Source: an uncultured Subdoligranulum sp.
GTDB taxonomy: Bacteria > Bacillota > Clostridia > Oscillospirales > Ruminococcaceae
Length of the DNA stretch: 41,253 bases
Direction: 5' to 3'
Assembly (NCBI GenBank): GCA_945830575.1
Contig: CALZZE010000023.1
Coordinates: forward strand, 1 to 41,253
In this document: piece by piece, positions 29,506 through 39,445 of the stretch
Layout: each line of letters begins with the position of its first letter
Numbering within the stretch: position 1 is the first letter of the stretch
The notes under the pieces: model-generated
The model's input: the letters and a program-made list of their open reading frames with translations, nothing else
The model's database searches: none
Told to the model about the DNA's origin: nothing
Position numbers and translations under genes: made by a program

Positions 29506-31668
29506 TTACTGCTTGGCCTGCTCGGCGGCACGCTTTTTGGCGATGGCTGCCAGAGCATCCTTGCGGGACAGGTTGATGCGGCCCTGCTGGTCAATGTCGG
29601 TGACCATGACGAAGATGGGATCGCCCACGGCAACCACATCCTCCACACGCTCCACGCGGTGGTCGTCCAGCTTGGAGATATGGACAAGGCCCTCCTTGCC
29701 CGGGGCGATCTCCACAAAGGCGCCGAAGTTCATCAGACGGGTCACACGGCCCTTGTAGATAGCGCCGATCTCGGGATCCTCCACGATGGTCTTGATGGTG
29801 GAGATGGCGCGCATGGCGTCATCCTGATCGACGGCGGAGATAAAGACGTGGCCGTCCTCCTCGATGTCGATCTTGCAGTTGAAGTTGGCGCACATCTCCT
29901 GAATGACCTTGCCGCCCTTGCCGATGACGTCCTTGATCTTGTCCACGGGGATCATCATGGAGTACATCTTGGGCGCGTACTTGCTCAGCTCGGCGCGGGG
30001 CTCGGCAATGCAGGGCTTGATGATCTCATCGAGGATGAACAGACGGCCCTTGCGGCACTTCTCCAGCGCCTCCTCCACGATGTCGTAGGTCAGGCCGTCC
30101 ACCTTGATGTCCATCTGGATGGCGGTGATGCCGCGGCGGGTGCCGCCCACCTTGAAGTCCATGTCGCCGTGGAAGTCCTCCACGCCCTGAATGTCCAGCA
30201 TGGTCATCCAGCGGCCGCCGTTGAGGGGGTCGCCGTCGGTGATGAGGCCGCAGGAAATGCCGGCCACGGGAGCCTTGATGGGCACGCCCGCGTCCATGAG
30301 GGCCAGCGTGGAGCCGCAGATGGAAGCCTGCGAGGTGGAACCGTTGGAGGACAGCACCTCGGAGACACAGCGGATGGTGTAGGGGAACTCCGCCATATCC
30401 GGCAGAACGGGAATCAGCGCACGCTCGGCCAGATTGCCGTGGCCAATCTCGCGGCGGCCGGGGCTGCGGGGAGCGCGGGCTTCGCCCACAGAGTACGGCG
30501 GGAAGTTGTAGTGATGGATATAGCGCTTGGTGGGGGTGTCGGACAGGTCATCCATGGTCTGGGCGTCCTTGGTGGAGCCAAGGGTGCAGACGGTGAGCAC
30601 CTGCGTCTGGCCGCGGGTGAACATACCGGAGCCATGCACGCGGGGCAGCAGGCTGACCTCGGCGGCCAGCGGGCGAATCTCGTTGATGCCGCGGCCATCC
30701 ACGCGCTTTCCGTCCTCCAGCAGCCAGGTACGGACGACCTTCTTTTGCAGCTTGTAGCTGATGAGGTCCAGATCGGAGGCGTTCAGGTCGGGATGCTCCT
30801 CGGCGATGGCGTCCATGATGGGCAGCATGGCGGCGTCACGGACATTCTTGTCGTCGGTGTCCATGGCCTTCTTGACGTCCTCAAGATGCTTGGCGTACAC
30901 ATCCGCCAGCAGGGCGTGATCCAGCTCCACGGGGGTGAACTCCCGCTTGGGCTTGCCGATTTCCGCCACGATGCCGTTGATGAAGGCCAGCATCTTTTTG
31001 ATCTCCTCGTGGCCGGTGCGGATGGCCTTCATCATGGTCTCCTCGTCCACCTCGTTGGCGCCCGCCTCGATCATGACGATTTTTTCCTGGCTGGCGGCCA
31101 GCGTCAGGGACAGGTCGCTGCGCTCGCGCTGCTCCTTGGTGGGGTTCAGCACGATCTCACCGTCCACCAGACCCACGAACACGCCCGCGATGGGGCCGTT
31201 CCAGGGAATGTCAGACATGGCGATGACCAGAGAAGCGCCGTTCATGCCGGTGATCTCCGCAGAGTTGTCGGGGTCCTGGCTCATGACCGTCATGGTGACG
31301 CAGACATCGTTGCGCATATCCTTGGGGAACAGCGGGCGGATGGGGCGGTCCACACAGCGGGAGGACAGGATGGCATGCTCGCCGGGGCGGCCCTCGCGGC
31401 GCATGAAGGAGCCGGGGATGCGGCCGGCGGCGTAGAGCTTTTCCTCAAATTCCACGCTCAGGGGGAAGAAATCCACGCCCTCACGGGGTTTGTCACTCAT
31501 GGTGACGTTGCAGAGCACGCAGGTGTCACCGTAGCGTACCATGGCGCTGCCGTTGGACAGGCCGCACATTTTGCCGGTCTCCACCACAAAGGGACGACCC
31601 GCAAAGGTGGTCTCGAACTTACGGTACTTGGGAAATGTTTCCAGACGGGATGCGAATTCGTAAGCCAT
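29506..31668 (-). CDS. pnp: Polyribonucleotide nucleotidyltransferase (PNPase)
   Basis: A 720-residue protein with two RNase PH domains, a helical linker, a KH domain (VDKIKDVIGKGGKVIQEM near 570) and an S1 domain (IGAIYKGRVTRLMNFGAFVE near 635). Catalytic-core motifs are present: RREGRPGEHAILSSR in the first domain, GQTQVLTVCTLGS and PRSPGRREIGHGNLAERAL in the second. It degrades RNA 3' to 5' phosphorolytically and works with RNases of the decay machinery. The ATG at 31668 has AAGGAG 7 nt upstream. The order rpsO-pnp is conserved in most bacteria; here a hairpin terminator separates the two. Confidence 0.97.
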   Translation of the reverse strand: MAYEFASRLETFPKYRKFETTFAGRPFVVETGKMCGLSNGSAMVRYGDTCVLCNVTMSDKPREGVDFFPLSVEFEEKLYAAGRIPGSFMRREGRPGEHAILSSRCVDRPIRPLFPKDMRNDVCVTMTVMSQDPDNSAEITGMNGASLVIAMSDIPWNGPIAGVFVGLVDGEIVLNPTKEQRERSDLSLTLAASQEKIVMIEAGANEVDEETMMKAIRTGHEEIKKMLAFINGIVAEIGKPKREFTPVELDHALLADVYAKHLEDVKKAMDTDDKNVRDAAMLPIMDAIAEEHPDLNASDLDLISYKLQKKVVRTWLLEDGKRVDGRGINEIRPLAAEVSLLPRVHGSGMFTRGQTQVLTVCTLGSTKDAQTMDDLSDTPTKRYIHHYNFPPYSVGEARAPRSPGRREIGHGNLAERALIPVLPDMAEFPYTIRCVSEVLSSNGSTSQASICGSTLALMDAGVPIKAPVAGISCGLITDGDPLNGGRWMTMLDIQGVEDFHGDMDFKVGGTRRGITAIQMDIKVDGLTYDIVEEALEKCRKGRLFILDEIIKPCIAEPRAELSKYAPKMYSMMIPVDKIKDVIGKGGKVIQEMCANFNCKIDIEEDGHVFISAVDQDDAMRAISTIKTIVEDPEIGAIYKGRVTRLMNFGAFVEIAPGKEGLVHISKLDDHRVERVEDVVAVGDPIFVMVTDIDQQGRINLSRKDALAAIAKKRAAEQAKQ

Positions 31669-31808
31669 TGATGTTCTCCTTCTTATTTTTTGGCGGCGCG
31701 TCCCGGGTTTGAGCAATAAAGCCAACGTCGGCAGGCCATGGCCTCCGGCGCTCGATTTACTGCACAAATCGGGAAGTTGCCGCAGCGTTCCATAATAAAT
31801 GCCATAAT

Positions 31809-31842
31809 AAAAAGCAGGCAGGGCGCTGTGGTGCGCCCTGCC
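31809..31842 (-). terminator. rpsO-pnp intergenic terminator or attenuator
   Basis: Minus-strand stem GGCAGGGCGC/GCGCCCTGCC around a 6-nt loop (31817-31842), followed by TGC and TTTTT (31809-31813). Located 14 nt after the rpsO stop, it would limit read-through into pnp. The rest of the pnp leader (31669-31808) shows no assigned element. Confidence 0.8.
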
Positions 31843-31855
31843 CGTTTTTGCCAAA

Positions 31856-32128
31856 TTACTTGCGCAGACCCAGCTCGGCGATGAGGGCACGGTAACGGTT
31901 GATGTCCTTCTTTTGCAGATAGGCCAGCAGGTTGCGGCGGCGGCCGACCATCTTGAACAGGCCGCGGCGGCTGTGGTTATCGTTCTTGTTGGTCTTGAGG
32001 TGCTCGGTCAGGTGATTGATGCGAGCGGTCAGCAGAGCGACCTGAACCTCGGGAGAACCGGTGTCACCCTCGTGCAGGGCGGCCTTCTCGATGATGGGCT
32101 TCTTTTCGATAGCGGATTTCTGGCTCAT
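31856..32128 (-). CDS. rpsO: 30S ribosomal protein S15
   Basis: A 90-residue basic protein containing [39 protein letters not shown] and [19 protein letters not shown], the hallmark S15 sequence. It binds 16S rRNA helices 20-22 early in 30S assembly. The ATG at 32128 with AAGAGG upstream gives the normal length; an upstream TTG would add eight residues without need. It has its own promoter and a 100-nt leader. Confidence 0.97.
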   Translation of the reverse strand: MSQKSAIEKKPIIEKAALHEGDTGSPEVQVALLTARINHLTEHLKTNKNDNHSRRGLFKMVGRRRNLLAYLQKKDINRYRALIAELGLRK

Positions 32129-32228
32129 GATACAAACCTCTTTCTGAATCAAATTTGCCGTTGGCGCAGTGAGGGGTAGGAACGGAACCCGTCCGAGGTA
32201 TACGCCCCAAACCGGGCCACGGTAACGT
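32129..32228 (-). promoter_or_regulatory. rpsO 5' leader, possible S15 autoregulatory RNA
   Basis: About 100 nt between the predicted start (about 32227) and the ATG contain several short GC hairpins, including ACGG-GTT-CCGT. S15 leaders commonly bind S15 to repress translation in many bacteria. I could not match a specific known leader class here, so this rests mainly on context. Confidence 0.3.
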
Positions 32229-32233
32229 ACAAT

Positions 32234-32262
32234 AGTATATCACATGGGCAGGGAAAATACAA
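32234..32262 (-). promoter_or_regulatory. Promoter of rpsO
   Basis: TTGTAT (32257-32262), 17-nt spacer, TATACT (32234-32239) on the minus strand, immediately after the stop codon of the membrane glycosyltransferase-like gene. Confidence 0.65.
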
Positions 32263-32266
32263 GGGC

Positions 32267-33757
32267 TTACGGAAAAGTTTTTTCCGCAGCTTTGCCCAGC
32301 GCAGCCGCCGCAACAGGCAACAGGCAAAGGAAATAGGGCATGCAATATCGGCTGTGATTTTCCCAGACAATCTGGAACAGAAAACTTCCCAGAAAGCAGA
32401 TGGTCGGTAGCAGCGCCCATACCGCGCCCCTGTATCGGCGCGCGGCACACAGCGTCCCCGCCGCAGCGGCGGCATACACCGTCCGCAGCAGATACCGCAG
32501 CATTGAGCTGGAGGGGTCCAGCAGCGCACCGCCGCAGAACAGGGAGGCAAATGCCCCCGGCGCGGCCTCCGCGGTATAGGTGGAAGTCAGCGAAGTGAAC
32601 CACGGGTCCAGCCATTCGGTACAGATTTTTTCTCGGAAAAAGTGCCAGCTTGCCTGCGGCGCGGACACAAACCCCTGCCACCATGTCCGAAGATCCTCAC
32701 GTACAGCCACAGCAGTGGCCTGTGCGTTGCCCTGATTGCCCCAAAAGACCAATTTGGGATAGGAATTGAATCCTCCGGCCGCCGAATTGGTGTCGGTGGC
32801 GGTCAGTCCCATATACACCCACGCGGACTTGGGAATGCCCGGCCCGAAATCCATGCCGGTGCGCCAGCAAAAGACCATCTGGCCTACCTGATTGCTTTTC
32901 ATACAGACAACCAGCAGCACCAGCGCAGCCACCGCCCGGAGAGGCCTGCCCCGCAGCGCATCCAGTAACAGCAACAGTGCAACAGCTACCGCAAAAATCA
33001 GGCTGCCGCTATACAGCAGCGAGGCAGGGAACAACAGCGCCACCAGCAGCCAAAGCCGCCGGGAACCGCCGTCACAAAGGGACATCGCCGCCCAGACTGC
33101 CCAGAGCGCACAGGCAGTCGCAGCCAGCGTACCGTATAAAAACGCCGCGGTCAGCCACAGCGGCAGAAACCCCACACAGAGCAGACCGCAGAGATTTTCG
33201 GCGCCGCGTCCGCCCAGGCGCGCGGCAATGCGGCACAGCGGCGGCACGCACGACCCTGCACAGACCGCATTCATCAGCCCAAAAGCCGGATAGGGGTCGT
33301 GGCCAAACAGCCTTGCCAGCGGTTCCAACAGCTGGGCCATGTTCACCTGATAGGGATAGGCGACAAAATAATCCGGATCGATAGCGGAAAAATCACCGCT
33401 GGACAGAGCTACCGCCATTTCCCATACACGGGCCTGATCGTCAATGGGCTGTCCGTGCAGTGACAGTACATAAGCCGCGCCCAGCACCGCAACCGCCGCC
33501 GTGCAGGGCCACATCAGGCTGCGTCTGCGGCGAAGCAGACCATCGGCTGCCGTTAGCATCGCCAGCAACAAAAGGCAGCACGGCAGCGTACGGCGCATCC
33601 CCACAGGATACAGCGTCAGTCGTTCCTCAAAGCTGGCCGGGTCAAAGCTGGCAGTGTAGCGCAGTGACATGCACCATAACAGCGCTGCGGCAGCGCAGGC
33701 CAGCGCCGCCGCGCACCATCCCAGGCCATGATAGACCCTGTCCAACTGCCGGTTCAT
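32267..33757 (-). CDS. GT-C-type polytopic membrane glycosyltransferase-like protein
   Basis: A 496-residue hydrophobic protein with about 10-12 membrane helices. The first extracytoplasmic loop after helix 3 holds LSLHGQPIDDQARVWEMAVA and DYFVAYPYQVNMAQLLEPLA. This Asp pair and the YPxQ segment resemble GT-C/ArnT/PMT-like sugar transferases that use polyprenyl-linked donors; other helices and loops are poorly conserved to my eye. Its substrate is unknown, with envelope glycan or teichoic acid decoration most likely. The ATG at 33757 overlaps the ribF stop (ATGA) and has AAAGG 7 nt upstream, so it is translationally coupled to ribF. It is not a usual member of this operon. Confidence 0.7.
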   Translation of the reverse strand: MNRQLDRVYHGLGWCAAALACAAAALLWCMSLRYTASFDPASFEERLTLYPVGMRRTLPCCLLLLAMLTAADGLLRRRRSLMWPCTAAVAVLGAAYVLSLHGQPIDDQARVWEMAVALSSGDFSAIDPDYFVAYPYQVNMAQLLEPLARLFGHDPYPAFGLMNAVCAGSCVPPLCRIAARLGGRGAENLCGLLCVGFLPLWLTAAFLYGTLAATACALWAVWAAMSLCDGGSRRLWLLVALLFPASLLYSGSLIFAVAVALLLLLDALRGRPLRAVAALVLLVVCMKSNQVGQMVFCWRTGMDFGPGIPKSAWVYMGLTATDTNSAAGGFNSYPKLVFWGNQGNAQATAVAVREDLRTWWQGFVSAPQASWHFFREKICTEWLDPWFTSLTSTYTAEAAPGAFASLFCGGALLDPSSSMLRYLLRTVYAAAAAGTLCAARRYRGAVWALLPTICFLGSFLFQIVWENHSRYCMPYFLCLLPVAAAALGKAAEKTFP

Positions 33758-34689
33758 GGGTGCGCCTTTCCGGAAAAATACGCCTTGCTCCTGTCGGCGG
33801 CGTCCCGGATGAGCGCCGCCAGCTCGTCCAGGCTGCCGAATTTGCGCACCGGGCACAGATACCGGTGAAATTCCAGCACCGGGGTCTGACCGTAAACGTC
33901 CCCGGAGAAATCCGGAACGTAGGTCTCACAGGTGACGGCGGCGGAATGGCCCTCTCCTTCCACAGTGGGACGGCGGCCCAGCCCGGTGGCGGCGGGATAC
34001 CATTGTCCATCCAGCAGGATGCGGGTGAGGTAGACCCCCAGACAGGGCTGCAACGCGTGGGCCGGGTAGTTCTGGTTGATGGTGGGGGTGCCCAGTTTGG
34101 AGCTGCCGATGCCCTTGCCGTGCTGCACCGGCCAGTCGATGGCGTAGGGCGCGCCCAGCATGGCGTTGGCGTCCTCGATGCGGCCCTCCTCCAGCGCGGC
34201 GCGGATGCGGGTGGAGGAGACGGTGCGGCCGCCGTACTGGGCCATGGGCACCACCTTCACAGCGATGCCGAGCGGCTCGCAGAGAGCCTCCAGCAGGGCT
34301 ACATTCCCCGCGGCGCGGGCGCCGAAGGTGAAGTTGTCGCCGCAGAACACGGCGCGGGCGTGGAAACACCCCACCAGCACCTTCTCCACAAATTCCTCCG
34401 GGGACAGGCTGCGGATCTCCTCAAAGGGCGGCTCCACATAAGCCTGAATGCCCAGCGATTCCATACGGGTGTGCTTGAGGTCGCTGCTCAGGATGCGCCC
34501 GCCCTTGAGGCGGTCGCCGCCGGGCAGGCTGAAGGTGAACACGGCGGCGGTCAGCCCCTGCTGCCGGGCGCAGTCCACGGCGCTGCCCAGCACGTTGCGG
34601 TGGCCCAGATGGATGCCGTCAAAGTAGCCCATCGCCACAGCGGAACCGCCGGACAGGGTAAGCCCGTCCAGCGTATTATAAAGCTGCAT
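33754..34689 (-). CDS. ribF: Bifunctional riboflavin kinase/FAD synthetase
   Basis: A 311-residue protein. The N-terminal adenylyltransferase domain has MGYFDGIHLGHRNVLGSAVD, the HxGH-like nucleotide-binding motif, and YGGRTVSSTRIRAALEEGRI. The C-terminal flavokinase domain has GKGIGSSKLGTPTINQ and VYGQTPVLEFHRYL. It converts riboflavin to FMN and then FAD in the cytoplasm. The ATG at 34689 is chosen; AAAGGGG is a rather distant 12 nt upstream, within the last codons of truB. A TTG at 34713 has no ribosome site. Confidence 0.95.
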   Translation of the reverse strand: MQLYNTLDGLTLSGGSAVAMGYFDGIHLGHRNVLGSAVDCARQQGLTAAVFTFSLPGGDRLKGGRILSSDLKHTRMESLGIQAYVEPPFEEIRSLSPEEFVEKVLVGCFHARAVFCGDNFTFGARAAGNVALLEALCEPLGIAVKVVPMAQYGGRTVSSTRIRAALEEGRIEDANAMLGAPYAIDWPVQHGKGIGSSKLGTPTINQNYPAHALQPCLGVYLTRILLDGQWYPAATGLGRRPTVEGEGHSAAVTCETYVPDFSGDVYGQTPVLEFHRYLCPVRKFGSLDELAALIRDAADRSKAYFSGKAHP

Positions 34690-34697
34690 TTGGGCAG

Positions 34698-35585
34698 TCA
34701 GCCCCTTTCGCAAAATAATTTTTCCACATTCAGCACGCCGCCGGTGACGGCGGCTAAGCCGAGAAACCCGCCGTCCGCGTCATAGACCCGGTAGCGGCCG
34801 TCTGCGGCGGGGTAACGGCTGGTGGGACAGCCGTTGAACAGGTGTTGTCTGGCAAAATCGTTGACTGTGAGGGCGGGCAGCGGCGCAAAGGCGGTGTCGA
34901 TGGGCAGCACCCACTCCCCCACCGTGCCGTTTTCGGCGGCGGCCAGAATGTCCGGCAGCGTGTGGCACTGTTCAATGCCATACACCCCCGCCCTTGTGCG
35001 GCGCAGCGCCGACAGCGTGGCGGGCAGGCCCATGGCCGCGCCGATGTCCTCGGCCAGCACCCGGATGTAGGTGCCCTTGGAGCAGGCCACCCGGATGGTG
35101 TAATCCCCCGGGACGGGGCTGCCCAGATACTCGATGCCGTACACCGTGATGGGGCGCGGGGTGCGCTCCACCGTCTCGCCCCGGCGCGCCGCTTTATACA
35201 GTGGCTGGCCGTTGATTTTGACCGCCGAGTACATGGGCGGCAGCTGCTGCTGCGGCCCCACAAAGCGGGGCAGCACGGCCTGCAGTTCGCGCTCGCCTAC
35301 CGTGACAGGGGCGGTCTCCAGCGGCGTGCCGGTGATATCCCCGGTGTCGGTACGCAGGCCAAGGCGAAGCGTTGCCTCATAGGTTTTGTCGTGGTTCAGC
35401 TGGCGGTCGGCCGCCGCGGTGGCTTTGCCGAGAAACACCGCGAGCACACCGGTGGCCATAGGGTCCAGTGTGCCCGAATGTCCCAGCTTTCGCGTGCCGA
35501 GTGCGCCCCGCAGCTTGGCCAGCACGTCAAAGCTGGTCCAGCCGGAGGGCTTATCGACAAGAAGAATGCCGGAGGGTATCTGCAT
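34698..35585 (-). CDS. truB: tRNA pseudouridine(55) synthase
   Basis: A 295-residue protein. GILLVDKPSGWTSFDVLAKL opens the fold and LGHSGTLDPMATGVLAVFLG contains the catalytic Asp (residue 41); KTYEATLRLGLRTDTGD and CSKGTYIRVLAEDIG are further TruB motifs. It makes pseudouridine at U55 of tRNAs. AAGGA is about 11 nt before the ATG. It lies 13 nt after nrnA in the same operon. Confidence 0.96.
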   Translation of the reverse strand: MQIPSGILLVDKPSGWTSFDVLAKLRGALGTRKLGHSGTLDPMATGVLAVFLGKATAAADRQLNHDKTYEATLRLGLRTDTGDITGTPLETAPVTVGERELQAVLPRFVGPQQQLPPMYSAVKINGQPLYKAARRGETVERTPRPITVYGIEYLGSPVPGDYTIRVACSKGTYIRVLAEDIGAAMGLPATLSALRRTRAGVYGIEQCHTLPDILAAAENGTVGEWVLPIDTAFAPLPALTVNDFARQHLFNGCPTSRYPAADGRYRVYDADGGFLGLAAVTGGVLNVEKLFCERG

Positions 35586-35598
35586 TGTTGTCTGTTCC

Positions 35599-36600
35599 TT
35601 ATCCCTGTAGTTCTGTCGGTTCGGATTTGGCAAGGTCATGGCGCTCCAGCTCCTTGCGCACCTCTTCCAGAATGGCGTGCTTGGCGTTGTCCAGATTGCC
35701 GCTGATCTCGCAGCCCGCCGCACGGGAATGGCCGCCGCCGCCCAGACGGCGGGCGATGGCGCAGGCGTCGATCTCGCCGCTGGTGCGCACGCTGATCTTA
35801 AAGCTGCCGTCCTTCTGCTGGCGCAGCGTCAGACCCACCTCCACGCCCTCGATGGAGCGGGGCAGGCTGGTCAGGTCTTCCAGCTCCGCACCGGCCACGC
35901 CGCAGCCGGAAATTTCATCCCACGTGAGGAAGATGAGCGCGCAGCGGTCATGGAAATAATATTCCAGACTTTCCATGGCCATGCGCTCCGCCTCCATGCG
36001 GCCGTGGGAACGGCTCTCGAACAGGCGGGCGTTGAGCATCTCCACATCCGCCCCCGCCTCGATGACGCGGGCGGCGGCTTTGTGGGTGCGGGCGGAGGTG
36101 GAGGCAAACCGGAAGCAGCCGGTATCGGTGGCGATGCCGGTGTACAGGCAGGCCGCGATCTCCGGGGTGATGGGCACAGCCAGTTCGTCCAGCAGCTCCA
36201 CCAGCAGCTCACAGGTGGCGGAGGCTGTGCCGTCCACCAGCGTCTCGTAGGCGTAGCCGCTGTTGGAGGAATGATGGTCGATGCACAGCTGCACATGGGC
36301 CGCATAGTCCTGCACATTGTTCTTTTCACCGAACAGCTGGATGCTGGCCACATCCACCGCCACCACGAAAGCAGGGGTAAAGCTGCCGTCAAAGGTGGCG
36401 ATGTTCATATAATCGTACATTTTGGGGATGGGGTCGCTGCACAGCACCGCCGCGGTGCGGCCAAGGCTTTGCAGCGCCTTGCACAGCGCGCCCGCGCTAC
36501 CCACCGTGTCACCGTCAGGGTTTTTGTGGCACAGGATCAGCACCTTGTCGGCGCCGCGCAGGCGGGCGGCCGCCGTACGGCAGTCCACAGTTTCAGTCAT
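35599..36600 (-). CDS. nrnA: DHH/DHHA1 phosphoesterase, NrnA-type oligoribonuclease/pAp phosphatase
   Basis: A 333-residue protein. The DHH domain has CHKNPDGDTVGSAGALCKAL and CIDHHSSNSGYAYE, and the DHHA1 end carries ARRLGGGGHSRAAGCEISG, the GGGH substrate-binding motif. NrnA removes 2-5-nt RNA fragments and dephosphorylates pAp (known from B. subtilis). It is positioned between rbfA and truB as in many Firmicutes. The ATG at 36600 has AGAGGA 5 nt upstream. Confidence 0.92.
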   Translation of the reverse strand: MTETVDCRTAAARLRGADKVLILCHKNPDGDTVGSAGALCKALQSLGRTAAVLCSDPIPKMYDYMNIATFDGSFTPAFVVAVDVASIQLFGEKNNVQDYAAHVQLCIDHHSSNSGYAYETLVDGTASATCELLVELLDELAVPITPEIAACLYTGIATDTGCFRFASTSARTHKAAARVIEAGADVEMLNARLFESRSHGRMEAERMAMESLEYYFHDRCALIFLTWDEISGCGVAGAELEDLTSLPRSIEGVEVGLTLRQQKDGSFKISVRTSGEIDACAIARRLGGGGHSRAAGCEISGNLDNAKHAILEEVRKELERHDLAKSEPTELQG

Positions 36601-36617
36601 AGGGGTCCTCTCTTCTC

Positions 36618-36986
36618 TCAGCCCTCGCTGTCCGGCGTTTCCTCGGTATCCAGATCCCGCAGCAGGGCGTTGATATGCGCGGCATAGGCCGCGCCCTCGT
36701 CCGGCACGAACACGAACCGGGGAGCCTTGCGGATGTGCATCCGGCGGCTGACCTCGGTGCGCACGTGGCCGGAGGCCTTGTTCAGCGCCTTGACCACCGG
36801 CTCGGGACCGCCCTCGCGGCCCATGACGCTGATATACACCTTGGCACAGTCCAGATCGGGGGTCACATCCAGCCGGGTGACGGTGAGCAGGCCGCCGGTG
36901 ACGCGGGGATCCTTCATCCCACCGATGATGGCGATGACCTCCCGTTTCATGTCCTGAGCCATACGGCTGTGATTCTTGGTTGGCAT
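36618..36986 (-). CDS. rbfA: 30S ribosome-binding factor A
   Basis: A 122-residue protein with MAQDMKREVIAIIGGMKDPR near the N-terminus, VTRLDVTPDLDCAKVYISVM, and the KH-like end MHIRKAPRFVFVPDEG. It supports late 16S rRNA processing and cold-shock ribosome maturation. GAGGAC is 6 nt before the ATG. It lies 17 nt after infB. Confidence 0.94.
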   Translation of the reverse strand: MPTKNHSRMAQDMKREVIAIIGGMKDPRVTGGLLTVTRLDVTPDLDCAKVYISVMGREGGPEPVVKALNKASGHVRTEVSRRMHIRKAPRFVFVPDEGAAYAAHINALLRDLDTEETPDSEG

Positions 36987-37003
36987 AGTTTTGTCCTCAG
37001 CTA

Positions 37004-39433
37004 TTACTCGCGGTATTCTTCCAGCTTAAAGCACTCGAACACGTCGCCTTCCTTGATGTCGCCGAACTTCTGCAGCGTGATGCCGCACTCGAAGCCCTCG
37101 GCCACCTCCTTGGCGTCGTCCTTGAAGCGCTTGAGGGAGGCGATGGCGTCCTCGCAGATGACGATGCCGTCACGCACCAGACGCAGCTGGGCGTCCCGGG
37201 TGATCTTGCCGCTGGTGACGCGGCAGCCGGCCACGGTGCCCACGCTGGAGATCTTGTAGACCATACGGACCTGCGCCTCGCCCAGAGCCACCTCACGGAT
37301 CTTGGGAGCCAGCATGCCCTTCATGGCGTCGGACACATCGTTGATGGCATCGTAAATGACGCGGTACATCCGCATTTCCACGCCGGTCTGCTCGGCCTCG
37401 GCCTTGGCGACCGCGTCGGGACGGACATTGAAGCCGATGATGATGGCGTTGGAGGCGTCGGCCAGCGTCACGTCGGACTTGGAGATGGCGCCCACCGCCG
37501 CATGGATGACGCGGACGCGGACTTCCTCGTTGGAGAGCTTTTCCAGACTCTGCTTGACGGCCTCGGCGCTGCCCTGCACATCCGCCTTGACGATGATGGG
37601 CAGTTCCTTCATGTCGTTCTGGGCCATCTGGTCGAACAGGTTATCCAGCGTGACCTTGGTGTAGGCGGCAAAGCGCTTTTCCTTGGCGGCGGTGGTGCGC
37701 TGGTCGGCCAGTTCGCGGGCCAGACGCTCGTCCTCGACCGCCTCAAACAGCTCGCCGGCTTCGGGAACCTCGGTCAGACCGGTGATCTCCACGGGAGTGG
37801 AGGGGCCGGCCTCGGTGATCTCCACGCCCTTGTCGTTGCGCATGGTGCGCACGCGGCCCACAGAGGTGCCCGCGATGAGGCAGTCACCCTTATGCAGCGT
37901 GCCGTTCTGCACCAGCAGCGTGGCGATGGGGCCCTGACCCTTGTCCAGACGGGCCTCCACCACAGCGCCCTTGCCGCGGCGGGAGGGGTTGGCCTTCAGC
38001 TCCATGACCTCGGCCTCCAGAACGATGCGCTCCAGCAGGTCGGAGATGCCCATGCCGGTGACGGCAGAGACCGGCAGGCAGGCGACCTCGCCGCCCCAGT
38101 CCTCGGGCACGATCTCATACTGGGTCAGCTGTTCCTTGACCCGCTCCGGGTTGGCGGTGGGTTTATCCATCTTGTTGATGGCCACGATGAGCTTGACGCC
38201 CGCCGCCTTGGCATGGTTGATGGACTCGATTGTCTGGGGCATAATGCCGTCATCGGCCGCCACCACCAGCACGGCGATGTCCGTCATGTTGGCGCCGCGG
38301 GCGCGCATGGAGGTGAACGCCTCGTGGCCGGGGGTGTCCAGGAAGGTGATGACGCTGTCGCCGCTTTTGACCTGATAGGCACCGATGGCCTGCGTGATGC
38401 CGCCGGCCTCACCCGCCGTCACGTTGGTCTTGCGGATGGCGTCCAGAATGGAGGTCTTGCCGTGGTCGACGTGGCCCATGACCACCACGACCGGCGGACG
38501 CTCCACCAGATCGGCGGCGGCGTCCTCCTCCTGCACGAACAGGCGTTCCTCGATGGAGACATGGACCTCATGCTCCACCTTGGCGTGGAATTCCTCAGCG
38601 ATGAGGGCTGCGGTGTCAAAATCCACCACATCGTTGATGGCGTGCATCTCGCCCATCATCATGAATTTCTTGATGACCTCGTTGGCGTTCTTCTTCAGCC
38701 GGGTGGCCAGCTCGCCCACGGTGATCTCGTCGGGGATCATAATTTTCAGCTGGGCGTTGCGGGCCTTCTCCAGCTGGATGCGCTGCAGGCGCTCCGCCTC
38801 GGTCTCGCGGCGGCGCTGGTACTGGTTGCGGTTCTTGTTGCGGTTGTTGAATTTTTCCTTTTTGCCGCTGGGCGCGTTCTTGCGCTTGCTGGGCATGTTG
38901 CGGCTGTCCGCCAGATCGTCGTAGCGGGCGCTGAACTTATCCACGTTCACGTCCACGGTGCGGGTATCCACAGACACCTGCGCACGGGTGACCTGCACCT
39001 GCTCGGTGGCCAGCGGCTTTTTCACGCCGGTGTCGGCGGCCAGTTCCTGCATGGTGACGCGCTTTTCGCTGCGCTTCTCCGCCTGCTTTTCATTGCGCTT
39101 GTCGCGGCGCTGCTCCTGTTTGGCGGGCTGCTGGGCTGGCTTCTGCTCCGCCTTGGGCTGGGCCTGCGGGGCGGGCTTGGCCTTGGGCTGCTCGGGCTTT
39201 TTGGGGGCCGGCTTGGGAGCCTCCTCCTTCTTGCCGCTGGCAAAATATGCGTCAAAGCTCGGCTCGGCGCTCTCTCTGGTCAGCGTTTCCAACAGCAGGT
39301 TCAGTTCCTTCTCCTCAAAGGTGCCGCCGGTCTTGTAGGCCGTGCCGGTAATGGAGCTGACAGTATCAATGGCTTTCTTGGCGTTGATGCCAAATTCCTT
39401 TGCCACATCGTTGATCTTATACTTAAATTCCAT
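37004..39433 (-). CDS. infB: Translation initiation factor IF-2
   Basis: An 809-residue protein. It has an IF2_N domain at 1-50 ([20 protein letters not shown]), a Lys/Gln/Pro/Arg-rich low-complexity linker at about 65-220, and a second IF2_N at about 230-285. The G domain starts with GHVDHGKTS at 320-328, then [23 protein letters not shown], and domains II-IV ending in [21 protein letters not shown]-2 places initiator tRNA on the 30S subunit. GGAGG lies 7 nt before the ATG. Confidence 0.97.
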   Translation of the reverse strand: MEFKYKINDVAKEFGINAKKAIDTVSSITGTAYKTGGTFEEKELNLLLETLTRESAEPSFDAYFASGKKEEAPKPAPKKPEQPKAKPAPQAQPKAEQKPAQQPAKQEQRRDKRNEKQAEKRSEKRVTMQELAADTGVKKPLATEQVQVTRAQVSVDTRTVDVNVDKFSARYDDLADSRNMPSKRKNAPSGKKEKFNNRNKNRNQYQRRRETEAERLQRIQLEKARNAQLKIMIPDEITVGELATRLKKNANEVIKKFMMMGEMHAINDVVDFDTAALIAEEFHAKVEHEVHVSIEERLFVQEEDAAADLVERPPVVVVMGHVDHGKTSILDAIRKTNVTAGEAGGITQAIGAYQVKSGDSVITFLDTPGHEAFTSMRARGANMTDIAVLVVAADDGIMPQTIESINHAKAAGVKLIVAINKMDKPTANPERVKEQLTQYEIVPEDWGGEVACLPVSAVTGMGISDLLERIVLEAEVMELKANPSRRGKGAVVEARLDKGQGPIATLLVQNGTLHKGDCLIAGTSVGRVRTMRNDKGVEITEAGPSTPVEITGLTEVPEAGELFEAVEDERLARELADQRTTAAKEKRFAAYTKVTLDNLFDQMAQNDMKELPIIVKADVQGSAEAVKQSLEKLSNEEVRVRVIHAAVGAISKSDVTLADASNAIIIGFNVRPDAVAKAEAEQTGVEMRMYRVIYDAINDVSDAMKGMLAPKIREVALGEAQVRMVYKISSVGTVAGCRVTSGKITRDAQLRLVRDGIVICEDAIASLKRFKDDAKEVAEGFECGITLQKFGDIKEGDVFECFKLEEYRE

Positions 39434-39445
39434 CGGCTTTCCTCC

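Noticed and set aside
29437-31671. Plus-strand open frame of 744 codons opposite pnp
   Set aside because: It is the mirror of PNPase codons in GC-rich DNA; it shows His/Gly/Val-biased low-complexity sequence, no ribosome site and no recognisable domain, while pnp on the other strand is unmistakable.
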